From positions 186,001-250,000 of the forward strand of contig NZ_WOSV01000003.1 in assembly GCF_011516655.1 (NCBI RefSeq): a DNA stretch of 64,000 bases, written 5' to 3'. Position 1 is the first letter of the stretch, and the number at the start of each line of letters is the position of its first letter. This DNA comes from Acetobacter thailandicus. GTDB taxonomy: Bacteria > Pseudomonadota > Alphaproteobacteria > Acetobacterales > Acetobacteraceae. The position numbers and the translations under genes are program-made. Under the pieces are notes generated by a model, which was not told the origin of the DNA, searched no databases, and worked only from the letters and a program-made list of their open reading frames with translations. Shown here piece after piece: positions 54,636 to 64,000 of the stretch.

Positions 54636-55790
54636 TTAATGAGAAACAGTTGTATCAGCCTGCCTGCCCTGCATCAGCCCTTCGGCGGTATGCAGGGCAG
54701 AAAGCAGAGAGCCCGCACTGTAACCGGCAAACACAATCTCACTATGACGAACGGGAACAAACAGCGTCACAGAGCGCGGCTTTGTTTTCTCATTACGAGA
54801 TAAAACGGCATCAAGCTTTGTCATAATTTCCTGTTGCTGCTCCGGCACTATATTATCATGCCTCAGCTGCTCAAAAAACGGTCGGAAACTCGTCAGAGTC
54901 AGCCAGCTGTCACCACTCAGCCCTTCATGCTCAAGCACAAAGAGTTTTGCAGCCCAGGTCATATGCAGACCCTGCCAGTTTGCCTCAGCCTGAGGAATAA
55001 GAATATCAGGTAAAGCCTGGGCCGCCGTTACCGGCTCAGAACCAGAATTGCCTTCTTTCTGCTCTGCCACATCACCGGTGCTGCGTAACAAACGCTGCCA
55101 GCTTTGCCGGCGCTCAGATAAAGGACCGGGAATTGTCACAACGACAGAAACATTGGTTAACACGTGCTGACCGGGCGCGATGTTAAGCTTCTGCGCAGTG
55201 ATGTGCAAACCCGCTATCCGCTTATCAGCCTCAGCCTTTGGGTTAATAAGCATACGCCCTTTTACCTGGCGCAGTGACAGAGCGTGTTGCGCCAGTACAC
55301 CCTGCCGGGAGGAAAGCGTGATAAAATCTGCAGAAAACGCTATATCCTGAGCAGAAAGAGGAAATACCCCCCGCAACGGAAGCAAAAGCTCAACAGGAGC
55401 ACCTGCCATTTGCCAGACATCGCTCTGCTTTGAGGATAAAGACAGCCCCAGCTTTTCTCCGCCTTCAAGCCTCAGAACAGCTGAAAAAGGATGAAAAGGT
55501 GAAAAACCCAGCCGGACGTTCTCAGCAAAAAAAAGTGCTTTCTCCGAGCATCTTACCGAAGCACCTGAAAGCTGCACTGAAGGATTAAAAAAAATACCGG
55601 GGTAGCTTGTCTGCTTTGTCGCTCTGAGCGTACACCCGCTTTGCTGCTGAAAGGCGACAAGCTGGCGCTTTAAATAAAACTGACCAGACAAACTTAATAT
55701 AAAATCCGCCATACCGCATAACAGGATGCCGCACAGCGCGAGCACAACAGAGCGATATAAAATCTTTCTGCGCGTTTTAAGCCCTGTCAT
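54636..55790 (-). CDS. DUF2125 family protein
   Basis: 384 residues. One membrane helix at about 14-33 near the N-terminus (SVVLALCGILLCGMADFIL), then a large exported beta-rich domain (RLEGGEKLGLSLSS; ADFITLSSRQGVLAQHALSL). DUF2125 proteins of Alphaproteobacteria have no known role. It is transcribed 18 bp downstream of plsC, so the two form an operon. A role in envelope lipid handling is plausible but inferred. Confidence 0.8.
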   Translation of the reverse strand: MTGLKTRRKILYRSVVLALCGILLCGMADFILSLSGQFYLKRQLVAFQQQSGCTLRATKQTSYPGIFFNPSVQLSGASVRCSEKALFFAENVRLGFSPFHPFSAVLRLEGGEKLGLSLSSKQSDVWQMAGAPVELLLPLRGVFPLSAQDIAFSADFITLSSRQGVLAQHALSLRQVKGRMLINPKAEADKRIAGLHITAQKLNIAPGQHVLTNVSVVVTIPGPLSERRQSWQRLLRSTGDVAEQKEGNSGSEPVTAAQALPDILIPQAEANWQGLHMTWAAKLFVLEHEGLSGDSWLTLTSFRPFFEQLRHDNIVPEQQQEIMTKLDAVLSRNEKTKPRSVTLFVPVRHSEIVFAGYSAGSLLSALHTAEGLMQGRQADTTVSH

Positions 55791-55808
55791 GCCGTCACAA
55801 CCAATACA

Positions 55809-56519
55809 TCAGGGAGAAAATGTCTCCTCCATATCTCTCCAGGCCTGCTGAATGTCAGAAATCATCACTTTACCAGGCGCAGGCTGCACTGGCTTGCCAA
55901 TGACCACATATAAATCCCCTGATTTTTTCAGAAAAGCATTCCGCCCCCAGAACACACCGGAGTTTGTGGCTACAGGAATAACCGGTTGTTTTGTATGGTT
56001 TGCCATAGCCGTAATACCAGGCTTGAGCGGCACCCTCTCCCCCGGAGCTGTTCTTGTTCCTTCAGGGAAAATAATCACCTGCTTGCCAACATCCATCGCC
56101 TTGCTGGTTTCCTGCAACAAAACACGTAAAGCCCTGGCCCCGGCAGAACGGTTAATGGGCATCATGCCGGCGAGAATAAGCATTGGCCCGACAAGAGGTA
56201 TTTTGCGCAGTTCCCCTTTCATGACGTAACAAGGCCTGGAAACAAGTAACATCCAGATAAGAGTGTCAAACGCTGACTGATGCTGAGAGGCAATCAGCAA
56301 AGGGCCTTCAGCCGGCAGGTTTTCCCGCCCGACAATATGAACTTTAACCCCGCATACAGACTGAAAAAGCGCAAGCACCAGCCGTGACCACAGCTTTGCA
56401 TATGGTAACGCATAGCCCCGCGCAAACCAGCGCACAGAAAATGCCCCCACACCCATGAGCATTGTCAAAGAAAAGGAGGTGACATTAAAAATAACAGAAC
56501 GGATAATAGCTACAATCAC
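55809..56519 (-). CDS. plsC: 1-acyl-sn-glycerol-3-phosphate acyltransferase
   Basis: Adds the second acyl chain to lysophosphatidic acid. 236 residues with a membrane-anchored N-terminus. The catalytic HQSAFDTL (HX4D) and the substrate-binding FPEGTRTAPGE motifs are present. GMMPINRSAGARAL and IPVATNSGVFWGR match LPAAT regions. First gene of plsC-DUF2125; divergent from ahcY. Confidence 0.93.
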   Translation of the reverse strand: MIVAIIRSVIFNVTSFSLTMLMGVGAFSVRWFARGYALPYAKLWSRLVLALFQSVCGVKVHIVGRENLPAEGPLLIASQHQSAFDTLIWMLLVSRPCYVMKGELRKIPLVGPMLILAGMMPINRSAGARALRVLLQETSKAMDVGKQVIIFPEGTRTAPGERVPLKPGITAMANHTKQPVIPVATNSGVFWGRNAFLKKSGDLYVVIGKPVQPAPGKVMISDIQQAWRDMEETFSP

Positions 56520-56711
56520 AACAATATCTCTTTAAAAGCGGTCCGTAAGCCCGCTCAAAAATCAGCCCGTGGCTCTCTCCATGCTCTTAAAAGCTTACCT
56601 GTTGCAAGTCATTATAACATTAAAATAAGAAAAACTCTCCTTCTCTCTGGCCTGCGCGGAGTTCGGGATGTATAAAAATCCACCTTATCTCAAGAGGATT
56701 AGAGAACCACG

Positions 56712-58001
56712 ATGAGCGACTTTAAAGTAAAAGACATTTCTCTGGCTGAATGGGGCCGCAAGGAAATTTCCATTGCAGAAGGCGAAATGCCAGGCCTGAT
56801 GGCGCTCCGTGAAGAGTATGGCAAAAGCCAGCCTCTTAAAGGAGCACGCATTGCAGGCTGCCTGCACATGACCATTCAGACTGCTGTTCTGATGGAAACC
56901 CTGGTAGCTCTCGGTGCGACTGTGCGCTGGTCTTCATGCAACATCTTCTCCACCCAGGATCACGCAGCGGCAGCTATGGCCGCAGCTGGCATTCCGGTTT
57001 TTGCATGGAAAGGCCTTAGCGAAGAAGAATTCGTATGGTGTATCGAGCAGACGGTTAAAGGCCCTGATGGCTGGACCCCGAACATGATTCTCGATGACGG
57101 CGGTGACCTGACCGTGCTGATGCACGACAAATACCCTGAGCTGCTCGCCGATGTTAAAGGACTTTCTGAAGAAACAACAACAGGTGTGCACCGCCTGTGG
57201 AAAATGCAGAAAACCGGTGAACTCAAAGTTCCTGCAATCAATGTTAACGACAGCGTAACCAAGTCAAAATTCGACAATCTTTATGGCTGCCGCGAAAGCC
57301 TGGTCGATGCGATCCGCCGTGGTACTGACGTGATGATGGCTGGTAAAATTGCTGTCGTTGCCGGTTATGGTGATGTTGGCAAAGGCTCTGCTGCCTCTCT
57401 GCGTAACGCAGGCTGTCGCGTGCTGGTAACCGAGGCTGACCCGATCTGCGCCCTGCAGGCCGCTATGGAAGGCTATGAAGTTGTTACCATGGAAAACGCT
57501 GCATCACGTGGCGATATTTTCGTGACAGCTACCGGCAATGTTGACGTCATTACCCTTGAGCACATGCGCGCCATGAAAAACCGCGCCATTGTGTGCAACA
57601 TCGGTCACTTTGACTCTGAAATTCAGATCGAAGCCCTGCGTAACTTCACGTGGGACAATATCAAACCACAGGTTGATGAAGTTGTTTTCCCTGATGGTAA
57701 ACGTCTGATCGTCCTTTCAGAAGGCCGCCTGGTAAACCTTGGCAACGCAACAGGTCACCCCTCTTTCGTGATGTCTGCGTCTTTCACCAACCAGACTCTG
57801 GCACAGATCGAACTGTGGACTGCTCCGGCTGGCAAATACGAAGCCAAAGTTTACACCCTGCCTAAAAAGCTCGACGAAAAAGTTGCTGCTCTGCACCTTG
57901 CTAAAGTTGGAGCACAGCTCACACAGCTCAGCCAGGCACAGGCTGATTATATTGACGTACCGGTTCATGGTCCGTTCAAAAGCGAAGAATATCGCTACTA
58001 A
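56712..58001 (+). CDS. ahcY: Adenosylhomocysteinase
   Basis: Splits S-adenosylhomocysteine to adenosine and homocysteine, relieving product inhibition of methyltransferases. 429 residues, typical of the bacterial form. The NAD site is [12 protein letters not shown]. Substrate and closing loops include [25 protein letters not shown], and the C-terminal KSEEYRY. The codon use looks like that of an abundant protein. A hairpin terminator follows, but the DUF3597 gene is only 78 bp downstream. I found no convincing SAH riboswitch upstream. Confidence 0.97.
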   Translation: MSDFKVKDISLAEWGRKEISIAEGEMPGLMALREEYGKSQPLKGARIAGCLHMTIQTAVLMETLVALGATVRWSSCNIFSTQDHAAAAMAAAGIPVFAWKGLSEEEFVWCIEQTVKGPDGWTPNMILDDGGDLTVLMHDKYPELLADVKGLSEETTTGVHRLWKMQKTGELKVPAINVNDSVTKSKFDNLYGCRESLVDAIRRGTDVMMAGKIAVVAGYGDVGKGSAASLRNAGCRVLVTEADPICALQAAMEGYEVVTMENAASRGDIFVTATGNVDVITLEHMRAMKNRAIVCNIGHFDSEIQIEALRNFTWDNIKPQVDEVVFPDGKRLIVLSEGRLVNLGNATGHPSFVMSASFTNQTLAQIELWTAPAGKYEAKVYTLPKKLDEKVAALHLAKVGAQLTQLSQAQADYIDVPVHGPFKSEEYRY

Positions 58002-58019
58002 GAGCATACAGACTAAACG

Positions 58020-58056
58020 GATCGCAACCTGCGGGTTGTGATCTGCTCTGTTTTTT
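58020..58056 (+). terminator. Rho-independent terminator after ahcY
   Basis: Arms GATCGCAACC (58020-58029) and GGTTGTGATC (58034-58043) with a four-base loop TGCG; after TGCTCTG comes a run of six T. Termination may be partial, letting some transcripts enter the DUF3597 gene. Confidence 0.75.
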
Positions 58057-58079
58057 CTCTTCACACAGGAGATTCTCTG

Positions 58080-58466
58080 ATGAGTATTTTCGGCTCAATT
58101 CTCTCAGCTATTTTCCATCACGCTAAAGCCGCGACACCTGATGCACCGGCAGCTACCGGGAGTGCACCTGCACAGACAGGCGCTGCATCTGCCACGGCAC
58201 CCGCAGCTGCCGCACCGGTAGATGTCAATGCTGTGCTAAATGCGCTGGCAGAAAAGAACCCCCAGAAACTCAACTGGCAGGAATCTATTGTCGATCTGCT
58301 TAAGCTGCTTGACCTGGACAGCTCTCTCGATGCCCGCAAAAAGCTGGCTGGCGAACTGGGTTTTACCGGGGACACCAACGATTCAGCCTCTATGAACGTC
58401 TGGCTGATTAAAGCTGTGCGTCAGAAACTGGCTGAAAACGACGGCAAGCTGCCTGCAAGCCTCTGA
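58080..58466 (+). CDS. DUF3597 protein
   Basis: 128 residues from an ATG preceded by ACACAGGAGA. The first ~15 residues (MSIFGSILSAIFHHA) form an amphipathic helix, then an Ala/Pro/Thr-rich linker. Residues about 55-128 form the helical DUF3597 domain (NALAEKNPQKLNWQESIVDL; LDLDSSLDARKKLAGELGF). Family members resemble small LysM-like or stress proteins of unknown role. An apparent upstream ATG at 58038 would add unrelated residues and lies in the terminator. Confidence 0.8.
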   Translation: MSIFGSILSAIFHHAKAATPDAPAATGSAPAQTGAASATAPAAAAPVDVNAVLNALAEKNPQKLNWQESIVDLLKLLDLDSSLDARKKLAGELGFTGDTNDSASMNVWLIKAVRQKLAENDGKLPASL

Positions 58467-58501
58467 TACTCTGCTAAACATTCTACAGAGTATACAGATA
58501 T

Positions 58502-58537
58502 CATTATGCCTGATTGCTAAGGCCATCAGGCATAATG
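58502..58537. terminator. Hairpin between convergent DUF3597 and dld genes
   Basis: Arms CATTATGCCTGAT (58502-58514) and ATCAGGCATAATG (58525-58537) form a perfect 13-bp stem, ten-base loop. There is no T-run, but placement between convergent genes suggests a two-way terminator. Confidence 0.55.
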
Positions 58538-58667
58538 TCGGCCGTTAATGCTTTTGAGCTACCTTTGCAGCCTCAGCTAACGAAACAGGCATACTTCATA
58601 TTGCTGGCAATGCTGGAATAGCGCCAATAAACGTCATTAATAATCGAATAGCTTTACCATTATAAAA

Positions 58668-60386
58668 CTAAACGCTCTCAGCAACCCATTTTCGTTTTTT
58701 AGTCGCCTGACCAATGCCCGGGTTGAGACAATTGCACGGATCAAGCGTGCGATAATGCGCCAGCATTTCATCTGGTGCCTGGTACAAATGTCCTACATTA
58801 TGCTCAGCAGGGTAGCGCGCACCACGCGCATCAAGGCCAGGCAACATGCTGTGTTCAACGGCCATGACATCATAGCCTTTTTTCACAACATAATCCTGAT
58901 GCATCACATGGCACAGAAAATGACCATAATAGAGCTTAACAATCAGCTTTTCTTCAATTTCGGCTGGCAGCTTTTCAAACCAGTCCTGGTCATTACGACG
59001 CAGAGCCACGTCGAGAGCCACAATATTTTCAGCCTCCCGGTGATGCACCGCACGATAGCGCACCGCTGCACCGGCAGCAGCAAAACGATGCAGAAAAGCA
59101 CGCTTACCTTCGTCTGTCGTGCACTCAAAAAATGAGCCACTGGCCTTGCTGAAATACTCCTGCAAATAAACTCTTACAGCGGGCATCAGCTTCTCTGAAA
59201 CTTTAAGCATCAGGTGATGTTCAAAGCGATTTCTGTACTCAAGCATCCTTTTAGGCAACTGACCTGGTAAAAATTTACTGGCAAATTGTAAAAAACGGTC
59301 ACTGGGGCTGTCAGGTAAAAAGCGGAATTTTTTAACAAAGCCATCAAAGTGCAATTTCCAGGCAAAAAACCGGGGCAAAAATCCTGTACCCAGATAGCGA
59401 ATAACTGCAAACGTATCTTTGCCGTATTTCTCAGCAATATCAAATGCATCCCGGTGCATATATTCACCAGCAACCGGCAGCTCATCAAAGCCTGTCAGTA
59501 AATGACGCCTCAGATCTTCAAGCTCCTGCGTGTCATTTGTCCCAATATAAAAAACATGGGAACGTTTCTCAGCAGGGAATGTGTCCAGTCTGACAGCGAA
59601 CACCACAAGCTTACCGGCACAACCGGCAGCTTCATGCCAGCGTGCAGGATCAGCATTATACCGTGCCGGAGTGTCTGCATCCACGTCACGAACATGCTGA
59701 ATATAGCGGTCATCATGCCCACGGGCTGCATCCCACGTGACATCAGCATCACTAAAATCACCATTTTGCACCCGTGTCAGAACAGCCTCCGGGTCATCCC
59801 CCAGGTTAATACCCAGGTGGTTAACCAGGCGCAGCTGTCCGTCTTCCCCAACCTGGCCAAAAATAGCCATTTCCGTATAAGCCGGGCCACGCTGTACCAA
59901 AGCACCGCCTGAGTTATTACTTACACCACCAAGAACGGATGCCCCGATGCAGGATGAACCAATAACTGAATGAGGCTCACGCCCCAGCGGAGCCAGTTTA
60001 TTTTCAAGCTCATACAATGTAGAGCCTGGCAGGCAGACAACCTGGCGCCCCTCACCGATGAGGTGAATACCTGTAAGCCGCAAAGTGCTGATCAGCACTA
60101 TCTCACGGTCGTAATTATCGCCATCAGGTGTTGAGCCACCGGTCAGACCGGTATTAGCTGCCTGCATAATAATAATTTTATCAGCCTGCACAGCAGCCTG
60201 AGCAACCCGCCAGAGCTCTGTAAGGGTACCCGGCCTTACAACAGCAAGCACCTGACCTGACCCAAAACGAAACCCATGCCGGAACTGATACGTGTCAGCA
60301 TCTCCACTCAGCACATGCTCTTTACCAACAATCGCTTTAAGACCGGATACAAGCGCGTGATCTGGCTGAGATTGTACATGCGCCAT
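58668..60386 (-). CDS. dld: Quinone-dependent D-lactate dehydrogenase
   Basis: Oxidises D-lactate to pyruvate, reducing quinone at the inner face of the membrane. 572 residues, matching E. coli Dld (571). The FAD-binding PCMH domain has MQAANTGLTGGSTPDG and GSSCIGASVLGGVSNNSGGALVQRGP. The membrane-binding and cap part has FLPGQLPKRMLEYRNRFEHHL, and the C-terminal LDPCNCLNPGIG is typical. Stands alone on its transcript. With GloB it links methylglyoxal detoxification to respiration. Confidence 0.95.
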   Translation of the reverse strand: MAHVQSQPDHALVSGLKAIVGKEHVLSGDADTYQFRHGFRFGSGQVLAVVRPGTLTELWRVAQAAVQADKIIIMQAANTGLTGGSTPDGDNYDREIVLISTLRLTGIHLIGEGRQVVCLPGSTLYELENKLAPLGREPHSVIGSSCIGASVLGGVSNNSGGALVQRGPAYTEMAIFGQVGEDGQLRLVNHLGINLGDDPEAVLTRVQNGDFSDADVTWDAARGHDDRYIQHVRDVDADTPARYNADPARWHEAAGCAGKLVVFAVRLDTFPAEKRSHVFYIGTNDTQELEDLRRHLLTGFDELPVAGEYMHRDAFDIAEKYGKDTFAVIRYLGTGFLPRFFAWKLHFDGFVKKFRFLPDSPSDRFLQFASKFLPGQLPKRMLEYRNRFEHHLMLKVSEKLMPAVRVYLQEYFSKASGSFFECTTDEGKRAFLHRFAAAGAAVRYRAVHHREAENIVALDVALRRNDQDWFEKLPAEIEEKLIVKLYYGHFLCHVMHQDYVVKKGYDVMAVEHSMLPGLDARGARYPAEHNVGHLYQAPDEMLAHYRTLDPCNCLNPGIGQATKKRKWVAESV

Positions 60387-60507
60387 GGGATATTAATCTC
60401 CTGAATGTTTGTTATTTTTTATCTAATGTTAAGCTATTTGAAAATAGCAAAGAGAAGCTATACACAAAACCATTTTATCTAATAATATCTGCAGGTAATA
60501 TTAAAAC

Positions 60508-61533
60508 TCACCTGATCATATTATGTTGTTTCTGAACAGACTGAGCCACCTTACTCGGATGAGCCGCTTTCAGCGCATCCGTTGAATCAACCACAACGAG
60601 AAGAGACCCTGCTAAAGGCGACTGATTACGATCTTTGCGCAGCAAGGCACTAAAACGCCTGTCAATTGCGGCAGTACGCTCATATTCAGCATCAATCAGA
60701 CCATGTTTATCAATGAAAATATTTAATGCTGCAGGGATGCGCACACATCCTTCTGACGCAGTATGCCCCAGGCGCGGCTCAAGATAAACAGGGTCAGTCG
60801 CATGCATCTCAAGGCGAATTTGCCCTTTCTCACGTGAGGGCAGCCAGCCTTTTTCAGCCCACTGCCAGCCAAAGTCCCACACGCGCATATCTTTGACACC
60901 GTTCCCTTTGATACCATGCTCGTTTTTCGTACCTAAAGCCCTGTAGCCCAGAATATCTGATGTATTCGCAAAAACACCTGTCGGGGTAATATAGTAATAT
61001 TTACGACCAGTTGTACCACTTGATATTTTGGTCACGCCGATAACCTGCCAGTCCTCAGCATCGCCAGGAAGTGCTGCAATAAGTGCAAGGCGCTGAACCC
61101 CGGGGTTACGGTCTACAACAACCAGCACCTGCGGACGTGTCAGCGGATGGTCTGCTGAATGCTCTGCCAGTTCTTTCTGTGCAAGGCTGATCCAGAGCGC
61201 TTTCTTCTCGGCTGAAATATTTTTTTCACCGCCAACCTCTTTGTTAAAAGCGAGAGTAAGGCGATGCACTTCTGCTGGCACATCCTCAACAGCAAGTGTC
61301 GGATAATCCGGCATAGCTGGCACTTCAGGAAGAGTTTCACTACCGGCCGTATGCTGGTCAGAGGTTATTTTATCTGCCGGAGCTGGACTGGTTTGTTCCG
61401 ACTGAGGTGTTTCACTACCAGAAACGAGAGGAGAGACAGCCCGCTCCTGCGCATGCGCCAGGAGCGGAACAGGAAACACCATGCATGCCAGAATAAAAAT
61501 TTTTGCTCTGTGCAAATCAAACTCTCCGGTCAC
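60508..61533 (-). CDS. L,D-transpeptidase (YkuD family), periplasmic
   Basis: 341 residues with a signal peptide of about 28 residues (ending AHA-QE). A polar linker precedes the YkuD domain (about 130-290). The catalytic motif LGHTASEGCVRIP contains the cysteine, and LEMHATDP holds the histidine. These enzymes cross-link peptidoglycan (3-3 links) or attach proteins to it. A substrate-binding insert (about 75-130) has no known match. The OmpA-like protein at 40 kb binds the same cell wall. Confidence 0.9.
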   Translation of the reverse strand: MTGEFDLHRAKIFILACMVFPVPLLAHAQERAVSPLVSGSETPQSEQTSPAPADKITSDQHTAGSETLPEVPAMPDYPTLAVEDVPAEVHRLTLAFNKEVGGEKNISAEKKALWISLAQKELAEHSADHPLTRPQVLVVVDRNPGVQRLALIAALPGDAEDWQVIGVTKISSGTTGRKYYYITPTGVFANTSDILGYRALGTKNEHGIKGNGVKDMRVWDFGWQWAEKGWLPSREKGQIRLEMHATDPVYLEPRLGHTASEGCVRIPAALNIFIDKHGLIDAEYERTAAIDRRFSALLRKDRNQSPLAGSLLVVVDSTDALKAAHPSKVAQSVQKQHNMIR

Positions 61534-61572
61534 TGACGACGGAAAGTTCTGGTGCTCCCTTCGTCAAAAATT

Positions 61573-63303
61573 TTAAATATTCAGAGAACGGCCATCTGCA
61601 CCCAGAGCCGCTTCTTTCACTGCTTCACTCAATGTCGGGTGTGCATGGCAAACGCGCCCGATGTCTTCAGCAGAAGCACCAAACTCTATAGCCATTGTTG
61701 CTTCTGCAATCAGCTCACCGGCAGAAGGGCCAATAATATGCACACCAAGAACACGATCTGTTTTTTTACAGGCGAGAACTTTCACAAACCCATCAGTCAT
61801 ACCCAAAGCACGTGCACGACCATTTGCAAGGAAAGGGAACTTACCTGTTTTATACTCTACACCTTTTTCCTTTAGTGCTTCTTCTGTAAATCCAACAGCA
61901 GCAACTTCAGGCCATGTATAAATAACGCCTGGAATGGCATCATAATTTACATGACCAGCCTGACCTGCCAGCAATTCTGCCAGAGCCACGCCTTCTTCTT
62001 CTGCTTTATGTGCCAGCATCGGACCAGCAATAACATCACCAATCGCATAAATACCGGGAACACTGGTAGAAAAATGTGCATCCGTGACAATACGGCCACG
62101 CTTATCCAGTTCAATACCGGCTTCTTCCAGCCCCATATTTTTGCTGGCAGCAGTACGGCCAACAGCAACCAGAACAACATCTGCCTCAATCGTTTCAGCA
62201 GCGCCACCGGCAGCAGGCTCAACAGTCAGCACAACACCTGACTTTGTTTTTTCTGCTTTGGTTACCTTATGACCCAGTTTCATTTTAAAGCCCTGTTTTA
62301 CCAGGAGTTTCTGAAACTGAGATGCCACTTCGCTATCAATACCCGGAACCAGATGGTTCATGAACTCAACGACTGTAACATCTGCACCCAGACGATTCCA
62401 GACACTGCCCAGCTCAAGACCGATAACGCCACCACCAATCACGACAAGCCGTTTAGGCACTGAAGACAGTTCAAGCGCGCCTGTTGACGTAACAATAACT
62501 TTTTCGTCAATCTCGATGCCAGGCAGGTTCGCACTATCACTGCCTGAAGCAATGATGATGTGCTTTGCTGTAACCGGCTTGCCATCAACAGTAATGCGAC
62601 CCGTACCTTCAACCTTACCGTGACCTTTAAGCCAGGTAATGCCATTTTTCTTGAAAAGGAACTCAACACCTTTGGTATTGGCTGTCACAATCTCGCTTTT
62701 ACGAGCCTGCATTTTAGCAAGGTCAAGACCAACTTTTTCAAGCACAACACCATGAGCTGCAAAATCATGTGCCGCAGCATGATAATTTTCAGATGACTGC
62801 AGCAATGCCTTTGAAGGGATACAGCCAACATTAAGGCAGGTACCACCAAGGGTTGCGCGTTTTTCTACACAGGCGACCTTAAAGCCAAGCTGTGCTGCCC
62901 GAATTGCGCATACATACCCACCCGGGCCTGAACCAATAACAATGACATCATAATCAACGTTTTCAGCTTCAGCAGGTGCAGCCGCTTTTACTTCCGGGGC
63001 TGAGGCAGCCGCCTTTGCCGGAGCTGGCGCAGAGGCCGCTTTAGCAGGAGCAGCACCACCGGCTTTACCTTTTTCAAACAGGGCCAGAACCGCACCGACT
63101 TCAACCTCGTCACCTTCTTTCACGACGTGGCTTTCAAGACAGCCATCAGCCGGAGCAGGCACTTCAACGCTGACCTTATCGGTTTCAAGCTCAACTATAC
63201 CCTCATCAGCCTTAACCGCTTCACCTGGCTGCTTCAGCCATTTACCAACAGTAGCGGTCGTAACACTCTCACCAAGGGCAGGAACTTTAATTTCAACTGG
63301 CAT
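61573..63303 (-). CDS. lpdA: Dihydrolipoyl dehydrogenase with N-terminal lipoyl domain
   Basis: 576 residues, about 110 more than a plain E3. Residues 1-~78 form a lipoyl domain with Lys43 in ETDKVSVEV and the start [16 protein letters not shown], which looks like the E2 of 2-oxoglutarate dehydrogenase. An Ala/Lys/Pro linker (about 80-112) follows, then E3: FAD site [12 protein letters not shown] and redox-active Cys156/Cys161 in [12 protein letters not shown]. The C-terminal [15 protein letters not shown] has the active-site His. Follows sucB through a terminator. Confidence 0.95.
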   Translation of the reverse strand: MPVEIKVPALGESVTTATVGKWLKQPGEAVKADEGIVELETDKVSVEVPAPADGCLESHVVKEGDEVEVGAVLALFEKGKAGGAAPAKAASAPAPAKAAASAPEVKAAAPAEAENVDYDVIVIGSGPGGYVCAIRAAQLGFKVACVEKRATLGGTCLNVGCIPSKALLQSSENYHAAAHDFAAHGVVLEKVGLDLAKMQARKSEIVTANTKGVEFLFKKNGITWLKGHGKVEGTGRITVDGKPVTAKHIIIASGSDSANLPGIEIDEKVIVTSTGALELSSVPKRLVVIGGGVIGLELGSVWNRLGADVTVVEFMNHLVPGIDSEVASQFQKLLVKQGFKMKLGHKVTKAEKTKSGVVLTVEPAAGGAAETIEADVVLVAVGRTAASKNMGLEEAGIELDKRGRIVTDAHFSTSVPGIYAIGDVIAGPMLAHKAEEEGVALAELLAGQAGHVNYDAIPGVIYTWPEVAAVGFTEEALKEKGVEYKTGKFPFLANGRARALGMTDGFVKVLACKKTDRVLGVHIIGPSAGELIAEATMAIEFGASAEDIGRVCHAHPTLSEAVKEAALGADGRSLNI

Positions 63304-63328
63304 AAATTTTGCCTTTCTTATTCATTCA

Positions 63329-63361
63329 CAAAAAAAATCGGCAGGGCTGAACCCTGCCGAT
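63329..63361 (-). terminator. Terminator between sucB and lpdA
   Basis: Minus-strand hairpin with arms ATCGGCAGGG (plus 63337-63346) and CCCTGCCGAT (63352-63361), five-base loop, then a run of seven T on the minus strand. It lies 9 bp after sucB and would reduce lpdA transcription relative to sucB. Confidence 0.9.
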
Positions 63362-63370
63362 CACAGACGA

Positions 63371-64000
63371 TCAGACGTCAATAAGAAGGCGGCGCGGATC
63401 TTCAACATTTTGTTTGATACGCACCAGGAAGCTGACTGCCTCTTTACCATCAACAATACGATGATCGTAAGACAGAGCTGTATACATCATCGGACGGATC
63501 ACAACCTGACCATTCACAGCAACCGGACGCTCCTGGATTGCGTGCATACCCAGAATACCTGACTGCGGCGAGTTAAGAATAGGTGTTGAAAGCAGTGAAC
63601 CGTAAATACCACCATTGGTGATAGAGAAAGTACCACCTGACAGATCATCGATCTTCAGCGTCCCTTCACGGGCTGCTTTGCCATAACCTGCAATGGTTTT
63701 TTCAATCTGAGCAAAGCTCATTTTATCCGCATCGCGAATAACCGGGACGACAAGACCGTTAGGCCCGCCAACAGCAATACCCAGGTTCACGAAATCACGG
63801 TAAATGACGTCTTCACCATCAATTTCTGCGTTAATAGCAGGGAACTCTTTCAGGGCCGCAATCACGGCACGAGAGAAAATGGACATAAAGCCCAGCTTTA
63901 CGCCATGCTTTTTAACAAAAAAGTCCTGATATTCCTTACGCAGTTCCATAGCAGCTGACAGGTCAACCTCATTAAAGGTTGTCAGCATAGCTGCTGTATT
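63371..64000 (-). CDS. sucB: Dihydrolipoamide succinyltransferase (E2), 3' part
   Basis: 210 residues of the C-terminal catalytic domain; the reading frame stays open to the window edge, so the lipoyl and subunit-binding domains lie outside. [16 protein letters not shown] starts the acyltransferase domain. [19 protein letters not shown] carries the catalytic His and Asp (HxxxDG). [18 protein letters not shown] and the ending DPRRLLIDV fit OdhB/SucB rather than pyruvate-dehydrogenase E2. It forms the core that passes succinyl to CoA in the 2-oxoglutarate dehydrogenase complex. Confidence 0.95.
   Translation of the reverse strand, partial: NTAAMLTTFNEVDLSAAMELRKEYQDFFVKKHGVKLGFMSIFSRAVIAALKEFPAINAEIDGEDVIYRDFVNLGIAVGGPNGLVVPVIRDADKMSFAQIEKTIAGYGKAAREGTLKIDDLSGGTFSITNGGIYGSLLSTPILNSPQSGILGMHAIQERPVAVNGQVVIRPMMYTALSYDHRIVDGKEAVSFLVRIKQNVEDPRRLLIDV

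Noticed and set aside
56520-56711. An SAH riboswitch before ahcY
   Set aside because: The leader has no clear fit to the conserved core and paired stems that I could see. A covariance-model search would decide.
1-64000. CRISPR arrays, insertion sequences, rRNA, phage modules
   Set aside because: No regular repeat-spacer pattern, no transposase, no rRNA stretch and no phage structural genes were seen on either strand.

Overview
The window looks like a piece of an acetic acid bacterium chromosome (Alphaproteobacteria, Acetobacteraceae; genus not resolved). The clues are a fused aroK-aroB gene, the argH-lptM-like-lysA-DUF4175 order, cytochrome bc1 genes next to mtnP, a class I lysyl-tRNA synthetase, an E3 subunit carrying its own lipoyl domain, and intermediate-GC coding DNA separated by AT-rich spacers. 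I see no phage, insertion sequence, CRISPR array or rRNA. One tRNA gene (Tyr) is present.

Layout. 0.3-6.1 kb: arginine and lysine synthesis (argH, a 46-residue lipoprotein, lysA) and a large DUF4175 membrane protein. 6.1-8.8 kb: a secreted S1 protease, a potassium-channel-like protein, panB and tRNA-Tyr. 8.8-14.6 kb is the most accessory-looking part: a long AT-rich spacer with a dyad, a lipase-like protein with a helical N-terminus, an organic-acid symporter translationally coupled to a phosphate-selective-type porin, and two tandem genes for nearly identical 43-residue exported peptides. 14.6-25 kb: SDR enzyme, mtnP, cytochromes c1 and b without a Rieske gene, hemF, an orphan Tat-exported TctC-like protein, an Smr protein, a tri-heme peroxidase, a Tim44-like protein, a phosphoglycerate-mutase-like phosphatase and secB. 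25-37 kb: hemD-hemC, tsaD, an AT-rich gene of unknown function, rlmJ, marC, a shortened mprF behind lysK, a CinA-type domain protein, accA and xerD. 37-46 kb: aroKB, an OmpA-family porin, gtrA, alaS, psd-pssA.

46.4-53 kb on the minus strand holds a tightly overlapping six-gene operon resembling the membrane and catalytic parts of hydrogenase-4/formate hydrogenlyase and complex I. The large subunit lacks both cysteine pairs that bind the Ni-Fe centre, while the small subunit keeps four cysteines for an iron-sulfur cluster. It is best read as an energy-converting hydrogenase-related (Ehr-like) complex of unknown reaction. It is the strongest candidate here for an undescribed system.

53-64 kb: a methyltransferase, gloB, DUF2125, plsC, ahcY with DUF3597, respiratory D-lactate dehydrogenase, an L,D-transpeptidase, and the 2-oxoglutarate dehydrogenase genes lpdA and sucB (sucB is cut by the window end). 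Heme synthesis, cytochromes, peroxidase, D-lactate dehydrogenase and the Ehr-like complex together indicate a respiratory, periplasm-oriented metabolism. Phospholipid genes (plsC, psd, pssA, mprF) form a second theme.
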